Source of the DNA: JBDIAG01 sp047974565
GTDB taxonomy: Bacteria; Actinomycetota; Actinomycetes; Actinomycetales; CAWJMD01
NCBI GenBank assembly: GCA_047974565.1
Contig: JBKECN010000037.1
Span: forward strand, 32,594-96,593
Reading direction: 5' to 3'
DNA length: 64,000 nt
Shown piece by piece: positions 33,295 through 41,335 of the stretch. The stretch's first letter is position 1, and every line of letters starts with the position of its first letter. The translations under genes and the position numbers were made by a program. The notes beneath the pieces are model-generated. The model had not been told where the DNA came from, ran no database searches, and worked only from the letters and a program-made list of their open reading frames with translations.

Positions 33295-33606
33295 TCAGGC
33301 TGCGTCCCGGTCCCGGGATGCGGCTGCCACGTACCGCGGGTCGTCCTTACGCGGCCGGCCCCGGGGAACCTTGCGCGGGATGACCTTGCCGGCCTCGAAG
33401 AGCTCTCCGCCCCAGACGCCCCAGGGCTCGCGACGCTCGAGAGCGCCTGCCAGGCAGGCTGCCTGGACGGGGCACTCCACGCACAGGGCCTTGGCCGCCT
33501 CGACCTCGGCGGGACGCTCGGCGAACCAGAGGTCGTCGTTGTCGGCCTGGCATGGGGTGACTACGCCAGGCCGAGCCACCAGGTCGATCATGGTTGCGAG
33601 CTGCAT
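33295..33606 (-). CDS. whiB7: WhiB-family iron-sulfur regulator WhiB7
   Basis: The 103-residue protein has the four WhiB cysteines (TPCQADN, LCVECP, AAC) for a [4Fe-4S] cluster, the GVWGGE turn and a C-terminal AT-hook (PRGRPRK, about 81-87), which is specific to WhiB7. WhiB7 binds the SigA domain 4 and AT-rich DNA beside -35 boxes to induce intrinsic antibiotic resistance after ribosome stress. ATG 33606 follows GAGGAGG at ideal spacing. A promoter about 590 nt upstream and a structured leader with ORFs (33607-34190) suggest attenuation control. uvrD2 is next, as in Mycobacterium. Confidence 0.93.
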   Translation of the reverse strand: MQLATMIDLVARPGVVTPCQADNDDLWFAERPAEVEAAKALCVECPVQAACLAGALERREPWGVWGGELFEAGKVIPRKVPRGRPRKDDPRYVAAASRDRDAA

Positions 33607-33766
33607 CGCAAACCTCCTCTGCAAGGCCACCTTTCGGCGGCAACGGGGCGGTGGCCCCGATAGACATTCCGGTTCTCGGTGTGTCAGACGGTCGGATGGT
33701 GATCGGTTGCTGGGTGGTCTTCGCACTGCTACCGATGGAACCCACTGCCGAGAAATACATCGGCCG

Positions 33767-33792
33767 CGGATCCCTGGTGGGAACCGCGGCCT
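33767..33792 (-). terminator. Candidate attenuator hairpin in the whiB7 leader
   Basis: GGCCGCGG and CCGCGGCC form a perfect 8-bp stem around 10 nt; on the transcript it is followed by GATGTATTTCTC, a weak U-rich stretch. It lies between the leader ORF and whiB7. Confidence 0.45.
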
Positions 33793-33817
33793 GGAACGTC
33801 CTGCCTGAGGGTGAGAC

Positions 33818-34072
33818 TCAGGTGGGAGGTGCTCCGGATCTACGGATCCCGTGGTGCTGCCAGAAGGCTGCTTGCGCCTTGCCGCGCGAACCGCGGCCGG
33901 CGAGGGTGGCGTACGGGGCGGCGTGCACGGCCAAGGCCGCGTCATCGCCGGCCGGGCGGAAGGCAGAGTGCTCCCCCCGGACCCGCGGGTCGGCCGGGCA
34001 TGGCATAGCCAGGACTGAGGAGGGCGCAGCGCCGACCAGCATCGCCGTGCTGGTGAATGCACTATTGATCAT
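33818..34072 (-). CDS. 84-residue leader ORF in the whiB7 5' region
   Basis: ATG 34072 has an excellent ribosome binding site (GGAGG, 5 nt). The product starts MINSAFTSTAMLVGAAPSS and continues as a Pro/Ala/Arg/His-rich chain without recognisable domains. Its UGA falls at the first stem of the leader, so its translation could set the RNA fold and so decide whether transcription reaches whiB7. Some internal codons are less G/C-biased than in neighbouring genes. It may encode a regulatory peptide that need not be stable; this is inference. Confidence 0.45.
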   Translation of the reverse strand: MINSAFTSTAMLVGAAPSSVLAMPCPADPRVRGEHSAFRPAGDDAALAVHAAPYATLAGRGSRGKAQAAFWQHHGIRRSGAPPT

Positions 34073-34114
34073 CGCTTCCTCCCTCATTCCAACTGGCCGC
34101 GCGAGGCGGAGGCC

Positions 34115-34165
34115 TCACGCTTGTCGCGTCGCTGACAGGTACATCCGGCGCCTGCGGCTCGACAT
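34115..34165 (-). CDS. 16-residue basic upstream ORF (possible leader peptide)
   Basis: It reads MSSRRRRMYLSATRQA then UGA and lies about 25 nt after the inferred transcription start. There is no clear ribosome binding site, but the Arg cluster and place fit an attenuation uORF. Evidence is positional only. Confidence 0.35.
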   Translation of the reverse strand: MSSRRRRMYLSATRQA

Positions 34166-34194
34166 GGCTGTCGACCCGAAGAACGGCCTCTATG

Positions 34195-34223
34195 AGGGTA
34201 GGCGCACGATGCGAGCAAGGCAA
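34195..34223 (-). promoter_or_regulatory. whiB7 promoter with adjacent AT-rich WhiB7 site
   Basis: -35 TTGCCT (34218-34223), 17-nt spacer, -10 TACCCT (34195-34200), minus strand. Three bases upstream of the -35 is AATT (34227-34230) within GGTAATTCGA. WhiB7 is known to recognise an AT-rich stretch in exactly this place through its AT-hook, so this looks like an autoregulated WhiB7 promoter. Confidence 0.65.
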
Positions 34224-34386
34224 TCGAATTACCAGAGAATTTCGCCGGTTCTCTGGAATGATCTGAAAGCCGTTGCCGGAGAACACTTTCAGTCAGTTCG
34301 CGGCTCCGTTTGGGCCCTCGCGCGTTCGGCCCGGGGGTAGGGAACCGTTCAGTCTGCCCAGGCTGCGGGGCGCCTGGACCCAGGCG

Positions 34387-36546
34387 CTACCCGGTGGCCG
34401 CGTCGCGTCCGGCCACCACCGCCAGCACCGCCTCGCCGTACGCGTCGAGCTTGGCCGCCCCGACACCGGAGATCTGCAGCAGCCCGGCCCGGTCGGTGGG
34501 CTTGGCATAGGCGATGGCTTCCAACGTCGAATCTGTGAAGATGACAAAAGCCGGCTTCCGGCTCTGGGAGGCCAGTGCCGCACGCCAGGTGCGCAGCCGC
34601 TCCAGCAGGGCCGTGTCGTAGTCGGGTGGGCAATCGCGGCACCGGCCGGTCTTGCGCTCGGCCGCATCGGACAGGGCGCCGCCGCAGCCTCGGCAGGTGC
34701 TGTGCAGGGTCGAGACCCGCTTGCGTTTGGACCGGCCGGCCAGCACCGCGCGGGAGTCGTCCGCGGGGGCACGCCCGGCCGTGCCCGAGGTACCCGTCCG
34801 GGACGCCGCACCCCCCGGAACCACAGCCTGCAGGAACCGGCTGGCCGAGCGCGCGGACCGGGCGCCCGCCCGTCCGGAGGACCAGGTGAGCAGCAACTCC
34901 CGCCGGGCACGGGTGATGCCGACATACAGCAGCCGCCGCTCCTCCTCCACCGCATCAGGGGTGTCGGCGAAGCTGATCGGCAACAGCCCCTCGCTGCACC
35001 CGACGATCACCACCACGTCCCATTCCAGGCCTTTGGCGGCGTGCAGCGACGACAGCGTCACCCCTCCTGCCGACGGGGCATGAGCGGCGGACGCCCGCTG
35101 GTCGAGTTCGGCGACGAAGTAGCCCAGGACGTCCTGCGGGGGCGCCGAGCCGGAGAGATCGTCGGCCAACAGGGCGAGCGCGTGCAGGGACTCCCACTGG
35201 TCGCGGGCCGCGCCCGGACTCGGCGGTGGCTCCGCCGCCCAACCCGCCCCGGAGAGCACGTCGCGCACTGTTGCCGACAATGCGGTCCCCGGTGTGGCGG
35301 ATCGGGCCGCACCCCGCAGCAGCATCACCGCCCGACGGACCTCGGGGCGGGCGAAGAAGCGGTCCCCGCCGCGCACCTGGTAGGCGATGCCGGCCGCCGA
35401 CAACTCGGCCTCCAGCGGCTCGGACTGGGCGTTGGTGCGATACAGCACGCAGATCTCGTCCGCGGGGGCGCCGCGGGCGATGAACTGCCCGATCTCGGTC
35501 ACGACTGCGGCAGCCTCGGCCAGGTGGTCGGGGTAGCCGCGTACCTGGGGTGCCGGCCCCGCAGGGCGCTGGGCGATCAGTTCGACCCGGCGATTACGGT
35601 GACTGGGCGGGGCCGAGTCCAGCAGCCGGTTGGCGGCGGTGACGATCTGCGGGGTGGAGCGATAGTCGCGCACCAGCTGCAGCGAACGTGCGCCCTTGTA
35701 GCGCGCGGCGAAGTCCAGCAGATGCCGGGGGCTGGCGCCGGCGAAGGTGTAGATGGTCTGCCCCGGGTCGCCGACCACGCACAGTTCGCGCGAGTCCCCC
35801 AACCAGGCGTCCAGCAGGGCCTGCTGCAGCGCGGAGACGTCCTGGTACTCGTCCACGATGAAGTGCCGGTACTGGGCTCGAACGGCCGAGGCGACCGATG
35901 GGCTCTCCCGCAGCAGGCCGAGCATCACCAGCAGCGCATCCTCGAAGTCGATGACGCCGCGGTCGGATTTGATCTCTTCGTAGGTACGCATGGCGCGGGC
36001 GACCACGTCGAGGCCGAGCGGGCCGACCCCACGACGCCCGGCGGCGGTCGCCGCGGCGGGGTATCGGTCGGCGGAGAGCAGGTTCACCTTGGCCCACTCG
36101 ATCTCGGCGGACAGGTCCCGGACCAGGGTCCGATCGGCGCCCAGTCGCAGCCGTCCGGCCGCCTCGCCGACCAGCGGGGCCTTGTGGTCGATGAGCGGTG
36201 GCGGGGCACCTCCCACCGCCTGCGGCCAGAAGTACTGGAGTTGGCGAAGTGCGGCGGCGTGGAAGGTCCGGGCCTGGACCGCGGGGACGCCGAGTCCCCG
36301 CAGCCGGGTGCGCATCTCCCCTGCCGCGCGGGCGGTGAAGGTCAACGCCAACACGTGTCCGGGCTGGTAGACGCCGCTGAGCACGCCGTACGCGAGCCGG
36401 TGGGTGATCGCGCGGGTTTTGCCGGTGCCCGCCCCGGCGAGCACGACGACCGGGCCGGTCAGGGTGGTGGCCACCTCACGCTGCTCCGGGTCGAGGTCGG
36501 CGATCACCTGGTCCGGATCCCGGGTGGGTACGTCGACGGGGGGCAC
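34387..36546 (-). CDS. uvrD2: ATP-dependent DNA helicase UvrD2 (superfamily 1, HRDC)
   Basis: The 719-residue protein has Walker A AGAGTGKT (37-44), Walker B IVDEYQD, motif III VVGDPGQTIYTF, motif V LHAAKGLEWD and motif VI RLLYVGITRARREL. After the motor comes a tetracysteine element (CRGCGGALS..., CRDC) and a C-terminal HRDC domain (RLRTWRAALASQSRKPAFV...LLQISGVGAAKL). The motor-tetracysteine-HRDC order is diagnostic of mycobacterial-type UvrD2. Start GTG 36546 matches the usual N-terminus; the frame to 36753 is not conserved. A GAAGAT -10-like box lies 6 nt upstream. Between whiB7 and mrx1, as in M. tuberculosis. Confidence 0.93.
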   Translation of the reverse strand: MPPVDVPTRDPDQVIADLDPEQREVATTLTGPVVVLAGAGTGKTRAITHRLAYGVLSGVYQPGHVLALTFTARAAGEMRTRLRGLGVPAVQARTFHAAALRQLQYFWPQAVGGAPPPLIDHKAPLVGEAAGRLRLGADRTLVRDLSAEIEWAKVNLLSADRYPAAATAAGRRGVGPLGLDVVARAMRTYEEIKSDRGVIDFEDALLVMLGLLRESPSVASAVRAQYRHFIVDEYQDVSALQQALLDAWLGDSRELCVVGDPGQTIYTFAGASPRHLLDFAARYKGARSLQLVRDYRSTPQIVTAANRLLDSAPPSHRNRRVELIAQRPAGPAPQVRGYPDHLAEAAAVVTEIGQFIARGAPADEICVLYRTNAQSEPLEAELSAAGIAYQVRGGDRFFARPEVRRAVMLLRGAARSATPGTALSATVRDVLSGAGWAAEPPPSPGAARDQWESLHALALLADDLSGSAPPQDVLGYFVAELDQRASAAHAPSAGGVTLSSLHAAKGLEWDVVVIVGCSEGLLPISFADTPDAVEEERRLLYVGITRARRELLLTWSSGRAGARSARSASRFLQAVVPGGAASRTGTSGTAGRAPADDSRAVLAGRSKRKRVSTLHSTCRGCGGALSDAAERKTGRCRDCPPDYDTALLERLRTWRAALASQSRKPAFVIFTDSTLEAIAYAKPTDRAGLLQISGVGAAKLDAYGEAVLAVVAGRDAATG

Positions 36547-36650
36547 CGGTCCATCTTCGCCGACGACGGGACCAGCCCGCGCCTGGGCTCTGATAGCCCG
36601 CCGCACAGACGACGAACCGCAACTCCTATCCGTGCAGCTGGCACCAGGCG

Positions 36651-36656
36651 TAATCT
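36651..36656 (+). promoter_or_regulatory. -10 box (TAATCT) of the 60-residue ORF, leaderless
   Basis: TAATCT lies exactly 6 nt before ATG 36663, giving the small ORF independent promoter support. Confidence 0.45.
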
Positions 36657-36662
36657 GGGCGA

Positions 36663-36845
36663 ATGCAGAAGATGTCCAGCGCCGAGAAGAAGGCGCGTAC
36701 CGTGGCACCGACGGTACCGGCGCCCGAGCGCCAGGCCGTCGCACGCAAGGCAATGGGCCGCGTGTCTGCCAAGGCCTCTGTGACGCGCGAGCGTGCTTTG
36801 AAGCCGACCAAACCTCGCACCTCCAATCCCCATCGAGCCGCCTGA
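36663..36845 (+). CDS. 60-residue basic hypothetical protein
   Basis: The product is Lys/Arg/Ala-rich (MQKMSSAEKKARTVAP at the start, TRERALKPTKPRTSNPHRAA at the end) with a net positive charge and probably disordered. Codon choice (AAG for Lys, GCC/GCG for Ala) agrees with real genes of the window. A TAATCT box 6 nt before the ATG suggests a leaderless transcript, divergent from uvrD2. I do not recognise a family. Confidence 0.45.
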   Translation: MQKMSSAEKKARTVAPTVPAPERQAVARKAMGRVSAKASVTRERALKPTKPRTSNPHRAA

Positions 36846-37158
36846 TACGTGGCTGGTCGCCCCGCGCTACCTCGAGGCGTCATGAGTTTCGAAGGGGTCG
36901 AGTTGGCTGTGCCAGAGGACGATCTCGTGATCTACATCGACCAGAGTCGGTTGGGCGCGTGCAGGCGTCGCCGGGGCGGTCGGGGACGGTAGAACTCGAC
37001 CCCCCGCTCCATAGGAGAGCGCGCTTGCCAGCGGTGGCCACGCGGGGCGCCCGGTCCGCGTAGCCTGACGTCCCAACGGGCACGGACCGGGCGTCTCCTC
37101 GACATCGGCCCGACCAGCCAGTAGCGCCTGCCCACTGACCACGAGAGAGGCACCTGCC
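36846..37158. other. Gap before mrx1
   Basis: This 313-nt stretch holds only a 36-codon ORF (36882-36992) with no ribosome binding site or known relative. There is no clear promoter; GAGAGAGG before the mrx1 GTG is its ribosome binding site. Confidence 0.5.
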
Positions 37159-37428
37159 GTGCAGAACCCGGCCGACGGAACGATCACCATGTTCACCACC
37201 ACGTGGTGCGGCTACTGCCGGGTGCTCAAGCAGGCGCTGAACCGAGCGGACATCGGCTTCAGCGAGGTCAACATCGAGCAGGTGCCCGAGGCGGCGGACT
37301 TCGTCATGCACGCCAATGGGGGCAACCGGACGGTGCCCACGGTGCTCTTCCCGGACGGTTCCTTCGCCACCAACCCCTCGCTGGCCGAGGTCAAGGCCCG
37401 GCTGGAGGCCGCCCGCCCCGCACCGTGA
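37159..37428 (+). CDS. mrx1: Mycoredoxin Mrx1 (glutaredoxin fold)
   Basis: The 89-residue protein has the redox motif WCGYC (Cys17, Cys20) after the first beta strand, the cis-Pro motif TVPTVLF and GSFATNPS. WCGYC in an 80-90-residue glutaredoxin-like protein is the mycoredoxin-1 signature. It reduces mycothiol-mixed disulfides, which implies that this organism makes mycothiol. GTG 37159 follows GAGAGAGG. It sits beside uvrD2, as Rv3198A does in M. tuberculosis. Confidence 0.92.
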   Translation: MQNPADGTITMFTTTWCGYCRVLKQALNRADIGFSEVNIEQVPEAADFVMHANGGNRTVPTVLFPDGSFATNPSLAEVKARLEAARPAP

Positions 37429-37516
37429 CCGGCCCGGTCTAGAGTTCGGCTGCGAACGGTCGGCGGTGTGGCGGCATGGCGTCGGCCGATCGTGTCGGGC
37501 GAGGCGAGGGAGACCA

Positions 37517-39253
37517 ATGAGCCAGAAGTGGCGGCCGGCACCGCTGCCGGCGCCCGCCCTGCCCGGGTGGATCTCGATGGTCAAGACCTCGTGGCGGGGC
37601 GACCTGGTAGCCGGGATCACCCTGTGGGGGCTCGTGGTGCCCGAGGTCATCGCCTATGCCGGCCTGGCGGGGCTACCACCCACGTCCGGGGTGTGGGCGC
37701 TGATCATCATCCTGCCGGTATACGCGATCTGGGGACGCTCGAGGCACCTGGTGGCCTCGCCCTCGTCGGCGATCGCTGCCACTACGGGCGGACTGATCGC
37801 GGCGATGTCGGTCTCCGATCCGGTGCGGGCGGCGGCTGCGGTGACGATCACCGTGGGCCTGGTGTACCTGATCGCCTACGTGCTCCGCCTGGGCACGCTG
37901 GTGCACTTCATCTCCGACCCCATCAATGCCGGTTTCATGTTCGGGCTGGCGGTGTTCATCGTCGTCTCCCAGGCGAACAAACTGCTCGGCATCGAGGGGA
38001 CGAGCGGGACGGCGGTGGACCGGATCGTCCACCTCGCGGCGCACCTGGGCGAGACGAACTGGGTCACGGTCGCGCTGTCGGTGGCCGGCTTCGCGCTGAT
38101 GCTGGGGATTCCGCGGCTGTCGCCCCGGCTCCCGGCGGGCCTGACGATGATCGTGCTGCTCTCGGTGCTGGTGGCCGGGCTGCAGTTGAAAGATCGGTTC
38201 GAGGTGGACACTCCCGGCCCGATCCCCACCGGCCTGCCCGCCCTGGAGATGCCCGAGTTCAGCCTCGGGGACGTGCCCTTGCTGGTCTTCGGCGCGGTGG
38301 GGATCGTGCTGCTGGCCTTCTCCGAGGCCACCGCGGTGGCCCGGTCCATCGCCGAACGCAGTGGCTATGACTACGACGCCGACAAGGACCTGTTCGCCTT
38401 CGGGATCGGCAACGTGCTCTCCGGAATGGTCGGGGGGCTGGCCGGTGCGGGGTCGATGACCAGTTCGTCGACCAACGAGACTGCGGGCGCACGCACTCAA
38501 CTCAGCACCGTGGTCACCGCGGCCGCGGCGATGATCACCGTGCTCTTCTTCGGGGCAGCCGTGGCCAACCTGCCCGAAGCGGCCCTCGCGGTGCTCATCA
38601 TCATGGCGGTGCGAAACCACCTGTCGCTGTCGTTCGTGCCGCGGATCATGCGGTTCTCCCGGCCCGAGGCCCTCATCTCGCTCCTCGCCGCGGCCGGGGT
38701 GCTCGTGCTCGGGGTGCTGGACGGGCTGCTGGTGGCGATGGCCGTTTCGCTGGTGTGGCTGGTGGTGCGCACCATGACGGCGGACTACGTCACCATCGGG
38801 CAGCACCGCACGCGGCCGGACCTGCTCGTCTCACCGGAATCGGCGTACTTCCAGCCGCTCCCACCCGGGATGGCAGGGATCCGGTTCACCGGACTGATCT
38901 TCTACGCCAACGTCGAGCGGGCCCTGCAAGTCATCGAGGACCAGGTGAGTGGCCCGCACGGATCGCTGGTCGAGCCGGTCAACCGGGTGGTCGTCATCGA
39001 CCTGGTGGACGTGGGCTTCGTGGACTACACCACGGCCAAGAACGCGCTCGGCCTGACCAAACGACTCGACAACCGCGGGGTCACGGTGGTGTTCGTCGGG
39101 ATCAAACCGGTGATCATCGAACGGTTGGAGGAATTCGGGAGAATCCCCGGCAACGTCATTCTGCTGCCCGACACCGATCTGGCTCCGGTGATCGCCGAAC
39201 TCGACGACCTGGACGCCGATCCGCCGCGTCGGCCCGACCCCGACCAGTCCTGA
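37517..39253 (+). CDS. SulP/SLC26-family anion transporter with STAS domain
   Basis: The 578-residue membrane protein has the SulP core: WRGDLVAGITLWGLVVPEVIAYAGLAGLPP, about 12-14 TM segments, and the Na+/anion-site helix region with NVLSGMVGGLAGAGSMTSSSTN. A C-terminal STAS domain (about residues 450-560) has VVVIDLVDVGFVDYTTAK. SulP proteins move sulfate, bicarbonate or other anions; the ion cannot be told. ATG 37517 follows GAGGCGAGGGAGA. Three 16-bp tandem repeats begin at its last codons (39245-39292). Confidence 0.9.
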   Translation: MSQKWRPAPLPAPALPGWISMVKTSWRGDLVAGITLWGLVVPEVIAYAGLAGLPPTSGVWALIIILPVYAIWGRSRHLVASPSSAIAATTGGLIAAMSVSDPVRAAAAVTITVGLVYLIAYVLRLGTLVHFISDPINAGFMFGLAVFIVVSQANKLLGIEGTSGTAVDRIVHLAAHLGETNWVTVALSVAGFALMLGIPRLSPRLPAGLTMIVLLSVLVAGLQLKDRFEVDTPGPIPTGLPALEMPEFSLGDVPLLVFGAVGIVLLAFSEATAVARSIAERSGYDYDADKDLFAFGIGNVLSGMVGGLAGAGSMTSSSTNETAGARTQLSTVVTAAAAMITVLFFGAAVANLPEAALAVLIIMAVRNHLSLSFVPRIMRFSRPEALISLLAAAGVLVLGVLDGLLVAMAVSLVWLVVRTMTADYVTIGQHRTRPDLLVSPESAYFQPLPPGMAGIRFTGLIFYANVERALQVIEDQVSGPHGSLVEPVNRVVVIDLVDVGFVDYTTAKNALGLTKRLDNRGVTVVFVGIKPVIIERLEEFGRIPGNVILLPDTDLAPVIAELDDLDADPPRRPDPDQS

Positions 39254-39292
39254 CCCTGAACAGTCCTGACCCCGAACAGTTCTGACCCGTCC
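39245..39292. repeat. Three tandem 16-bp repeats overlapping the sulP stop
   Basis: CAGTCCTGACCCTGAA (39245-39260), CAGTCCTGACCCCGAA (39261-39276), CAGTTCTGACCCGTCC (39277-39292). The stop TGA of the SulP gene is in the first unit, so the repeat grew at or into the gene end. Confidence 0.85.
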
Positions 39293-39331
39293 GGGCCCTG
39301 CATACCTGGCATGCTCACCATGCCGGGCAGG

Positions 39332-40285
39332 TCACCAGGTCTGGGGGCTCGATGGCAGCGGTCCGCCGAACCAGTACTCCACCAGACGCCGGGCGATGGA
39401 CACCCCGCCGGGCGGCACGAGCGTCCCGGCACTGACCTCGTCGGCCAGTTCCTGCCTGCTGAACCAGCGCGCCTGAGTCACCTCCTCGCCGTCGACGCAG
39501 ATTCGTGGGTCGGTGGCCCGGGCAAGGCATCCGAGCATCAGCGAGGACGGGAACGGCCAGGGCTGACTGGCCAGGAAGGTCACCTCCGCCACGATCACCC
39601 CGGACTCCTCGGCCACCTCCCGCCGGACGGCTGCTTCCAGCGGTTCGCCTGGTTCGACGAAGCCCGCCAAGGTGGAGAAGCGGCCCTCGGGCCAGATCCG
39701 GTTATGGCCGAGCAGCAGCCGGTCCTGCGCGTCGACCACCGCGACGATGACCGCCGGATCGGTACGCGGGTAGTGCTCGGAGCCGTCGGCCTGGCACACC
39801 CGCACCCACCCGGCCTGGGACGGTCTGGTCGGCACCCCGCATCGCGGGCAGAAACGGTGGGCCGCATGCCAGTTGGACAATGCCAGCGCCGTGGTGAACG
39901 CTGCGGCATCGTCGTCATCGAGGTGTTCGGCACACTCGCGAAGGGCCCCCCACCGCAGGCCCGCGGCCCCCGGCGGTGGGTCGGCAGGCTCGTCCGCCGG
40001 GGCCAACCGCGCCAGCCGGGCCGGCTCGCCGGTGGCGCGACGACCGAGGAACACCCAGACCAGGCCGTCCGCCTCGTCCTGGGATACGTCCTCGGCGGGC
40101 CCCGGTGCCCGCCAGCTCAGCGCCTGATGGCCGATCGGGGCCTGGCCGCCGACCAGATCGAGCACGCGGGTGCCAGGATCGGTGAGCAGTTCCTGGACCA
40201 GCCCGGGTCGGGCCCGTTCATGGGCGCACCGGTCGAGGGTTCCGCGGGCCAAGGCCAGGTGCCCCAAGGGCTCGGTGTGCTCCAC
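39332..40285 (-). CDS. nudC: NAD(+)/NADH diphosphatase NudC
   Basis: The 317-residue protein has an N-terminal NADH-pyrophosphatase domain, a zinc-ribbon-like RFCPRCGVPTRP...VRVC segment, the Nudix box GFVEPGEPLEAAVRREVAEE and the NudC-specific SQPWPFPSS motif. NudC hydrolyses NADH/NAD+ to NMN(H) and AMP and removes NAD caps from RNA. The gene is convergent with sulP (79 nt between stops) and divergent from the phosphotransferase-like gene. It lies in the mrx1-nudC-adnB order also seen in mycobacteria. Confidence 0.92.
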   Translation of the reverse strand: MEHTEPLGHLALARGTLDRCAHERARPGLVQELLTDPGTRVLDLVGGQAPIGHQALSWRAPGPAEDVSQDEADGLVWVFLGRRATGEPARLARLAPADEPADPPPGAAGLRWGALRECAEHLDDDDAAAFTTALALSNWHAAHRFCPRCGVPTRPSQAGWVRVCQADGSEHYPRTDPAVIVAVVDAQDRLLLGHNRIWPEGRFSTLAGFVEPGEPLEAAVRREVAEESGVIVAEVTFLASQPWPFPSSLMLGCLARATDPRICVDGEEVTQARWFSRQELADEVSAGTLVPPGGVSIARRLVEYWFGGPLPSSPQTW

Positions 40286-40404
40286 GCGCCCACCGTACTT
40301 TCCGCGCGCGTGCTGTGAGTGCGGCGGGCGGATCGCCTGATTCGCAGGTCAATCACCGGCCGCAGACTCCGGCCTGGCGAGACAGCCATTCGTGTCACAA
40401 CCGT

Positions 40405-40410
40405 TACGGT
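40405..40410 (+). promoter_or_regulatory. -10 box (TACGGT) of the phosphotransferase-like gene
   Basis: TACGGT is 7 nt from GTG 40418 and decides that start over the longer frame beginning at 40319. Confidence 0.5.
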
Positions 40411-40417
40411 GGTGCGC

Positions 40418-41335
40418 GTGGCTCGATCAGCACTCACCCTCGCGGCCCTGGCGGATGCCGCCGTCCCTGGCCTGCTGCCGGTGTCGGCGCGTGGCACCAC
40501 CGAAGCCGGAGCAGACTTCGACTCCGCCGTGGTGACCGACGACCAGGACCGGCAGTGGGTGGTGCGCGCCCCGGCGACGAACCAGGCCGGGGTGCTCCTG
40601 GAAGCCGAACTCGCCCTGCTGCGTTCCCTGCGCAGCGAGGGGCTGAGCCTGCCCTTCGCGGTTCCCGACCCTCGAGCCACGGTCGAACTGCCCGACGGTG
40701 GACGCGCCGTCGTCTACCCCTTCCTGCCGGGTGAGCCGCTGCACCCGGGCGACCTGGCTCCCGGCCCGGGACTGGCCGCCTCGCTGGGCACCGCCCTGGC
40801 CGCGGTGCACGAACTGCCCACCTCGGTGGCCACCGACCTGGGGGTGCCCAGTTACACCGCCGAGGAGTACCGCACCCGTCGGCTGCTGGAACTCGACCAG
40901 GCGGCAGGCAGCGGGCAGGTGCCGTCCCGGTTGCTCACCCGCTGGGAGCGGGCCCTGGAGGACGTGAGCCGCTGGCGGTTCACGCCGTGCCTGGTCCACG
41001 GGGACCTGGTGGCCGAACACGTCCTGGTATCCGGGGGTACGGTCACCGGCATCGCCAACTGGGGTGAGGCGAAGATCGCCGACCCCGCCGACGATCTGGC
41101 CTGGCTGGCGGTGGGGGCCGACGAGCCCGCGCTGGACTCGGTGGTCGAGGCCTACGCGGTGCATCGCAAGGTCGACCCGGACCGGCACCTCGTGGTGCGG
41201 GCCCGGATGTCCGGGGAGCTGGCCTTGGCGCGGTGGCTCATGCACGGCATCCACACCGACGATCCGCTGATCGTGGCGGACGCCGTCGCGATGCTGGACG
41301 ACCTGGCCAAGGACGTCGGCGACGACCCGCTCTAG
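40418..41335 (+). CDS. Aminoglycoside/macrolide phosphotransferase-like kinase
   Basis: The 305-residue protein has an APH/ChoK kinase-like fold: an N-lobe (WVVRAP) and the catalytic loop LVHGDLVAEHVLV. The following metal-binding motif, normally (I/V)IDW, reads GIANWGEAKIADPADDLAW, so the Asp is replaced by Asn (GCC AAC TGG at the codon level). This could reduce or change catalysis. The family phosphorylates small molecules such as antibiotics; the substrate is unknown. A start at GTG 40418 is leaderless. Its TAG stop overlaps the stop of adnB (41332-41335, CTAG). Confidence 0.8.
   Translation: MARSALTLAALADAAVPGLLPVSARGTTEAGADFDSAVVTDDQDRQWVVRAPATNQAGVLLEAELALLRSLRSEGLSLPFAVPDPRATVELPDGGRAVVYPFLPGEPLHPGDLAPGPGLAASLGTALAAVHELPTSVATDLGVPSYTAEEYRTRRLLELDQAAGSGQVPSRLLTRWERALEDVSRWRFTPCLVHGDLVAEHVLVSGGTVTGIANWGEAKIADPADDLAWLAVGADEPALDSVVEAYAVHRKVDPDRHLVVRARMSGELALARWLMHGIHTDDPLIVADAVAMLDDLAKDVGDDPL

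Larger units (their letters stand above)
33607..34190 (-). promoter_or_regulatory. Long structured whiB7 5' leader
   Basis: From the inferred start near 34188, the leader runs about 580 nt. In transcript order it holds a 16-codon basic ORF (34115-34165), an 84-codon ORF (33818-34072), a CCTGAG/CTCAGG stem right after that ORF's stop, a GGCCGCGG/CCGCGGCC stem (33767-33792), and a GGCCACC/GGTGGCC stem just upstream of the whiB7 ribosome binding site. whiB7/wblC genes are known to have long leaders with upstream ORFs and conditional termination; the details here are inferred. Confidence 0.65.

Noticed and set aside
34287..36660. LexA/SOS or RecA-NDp-type sites before repair genes
   Set aside because: I looked upstream of uvrD2, adnA and the helicase at 1863 for CGAAC-N4-GTTCG and TTGTCRGTG-N8-TANNNT patterns and found none convincing.
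34273..36783. 836-residue plus-strand ORF
   Set aside because: Antisense shadow of uvrD2, no motifs.
36882..36992. 36-codon ORF before mrx1
   Set aside because: No ribosome binding site or -10 box at leaderless distance, and no recognised relatives.
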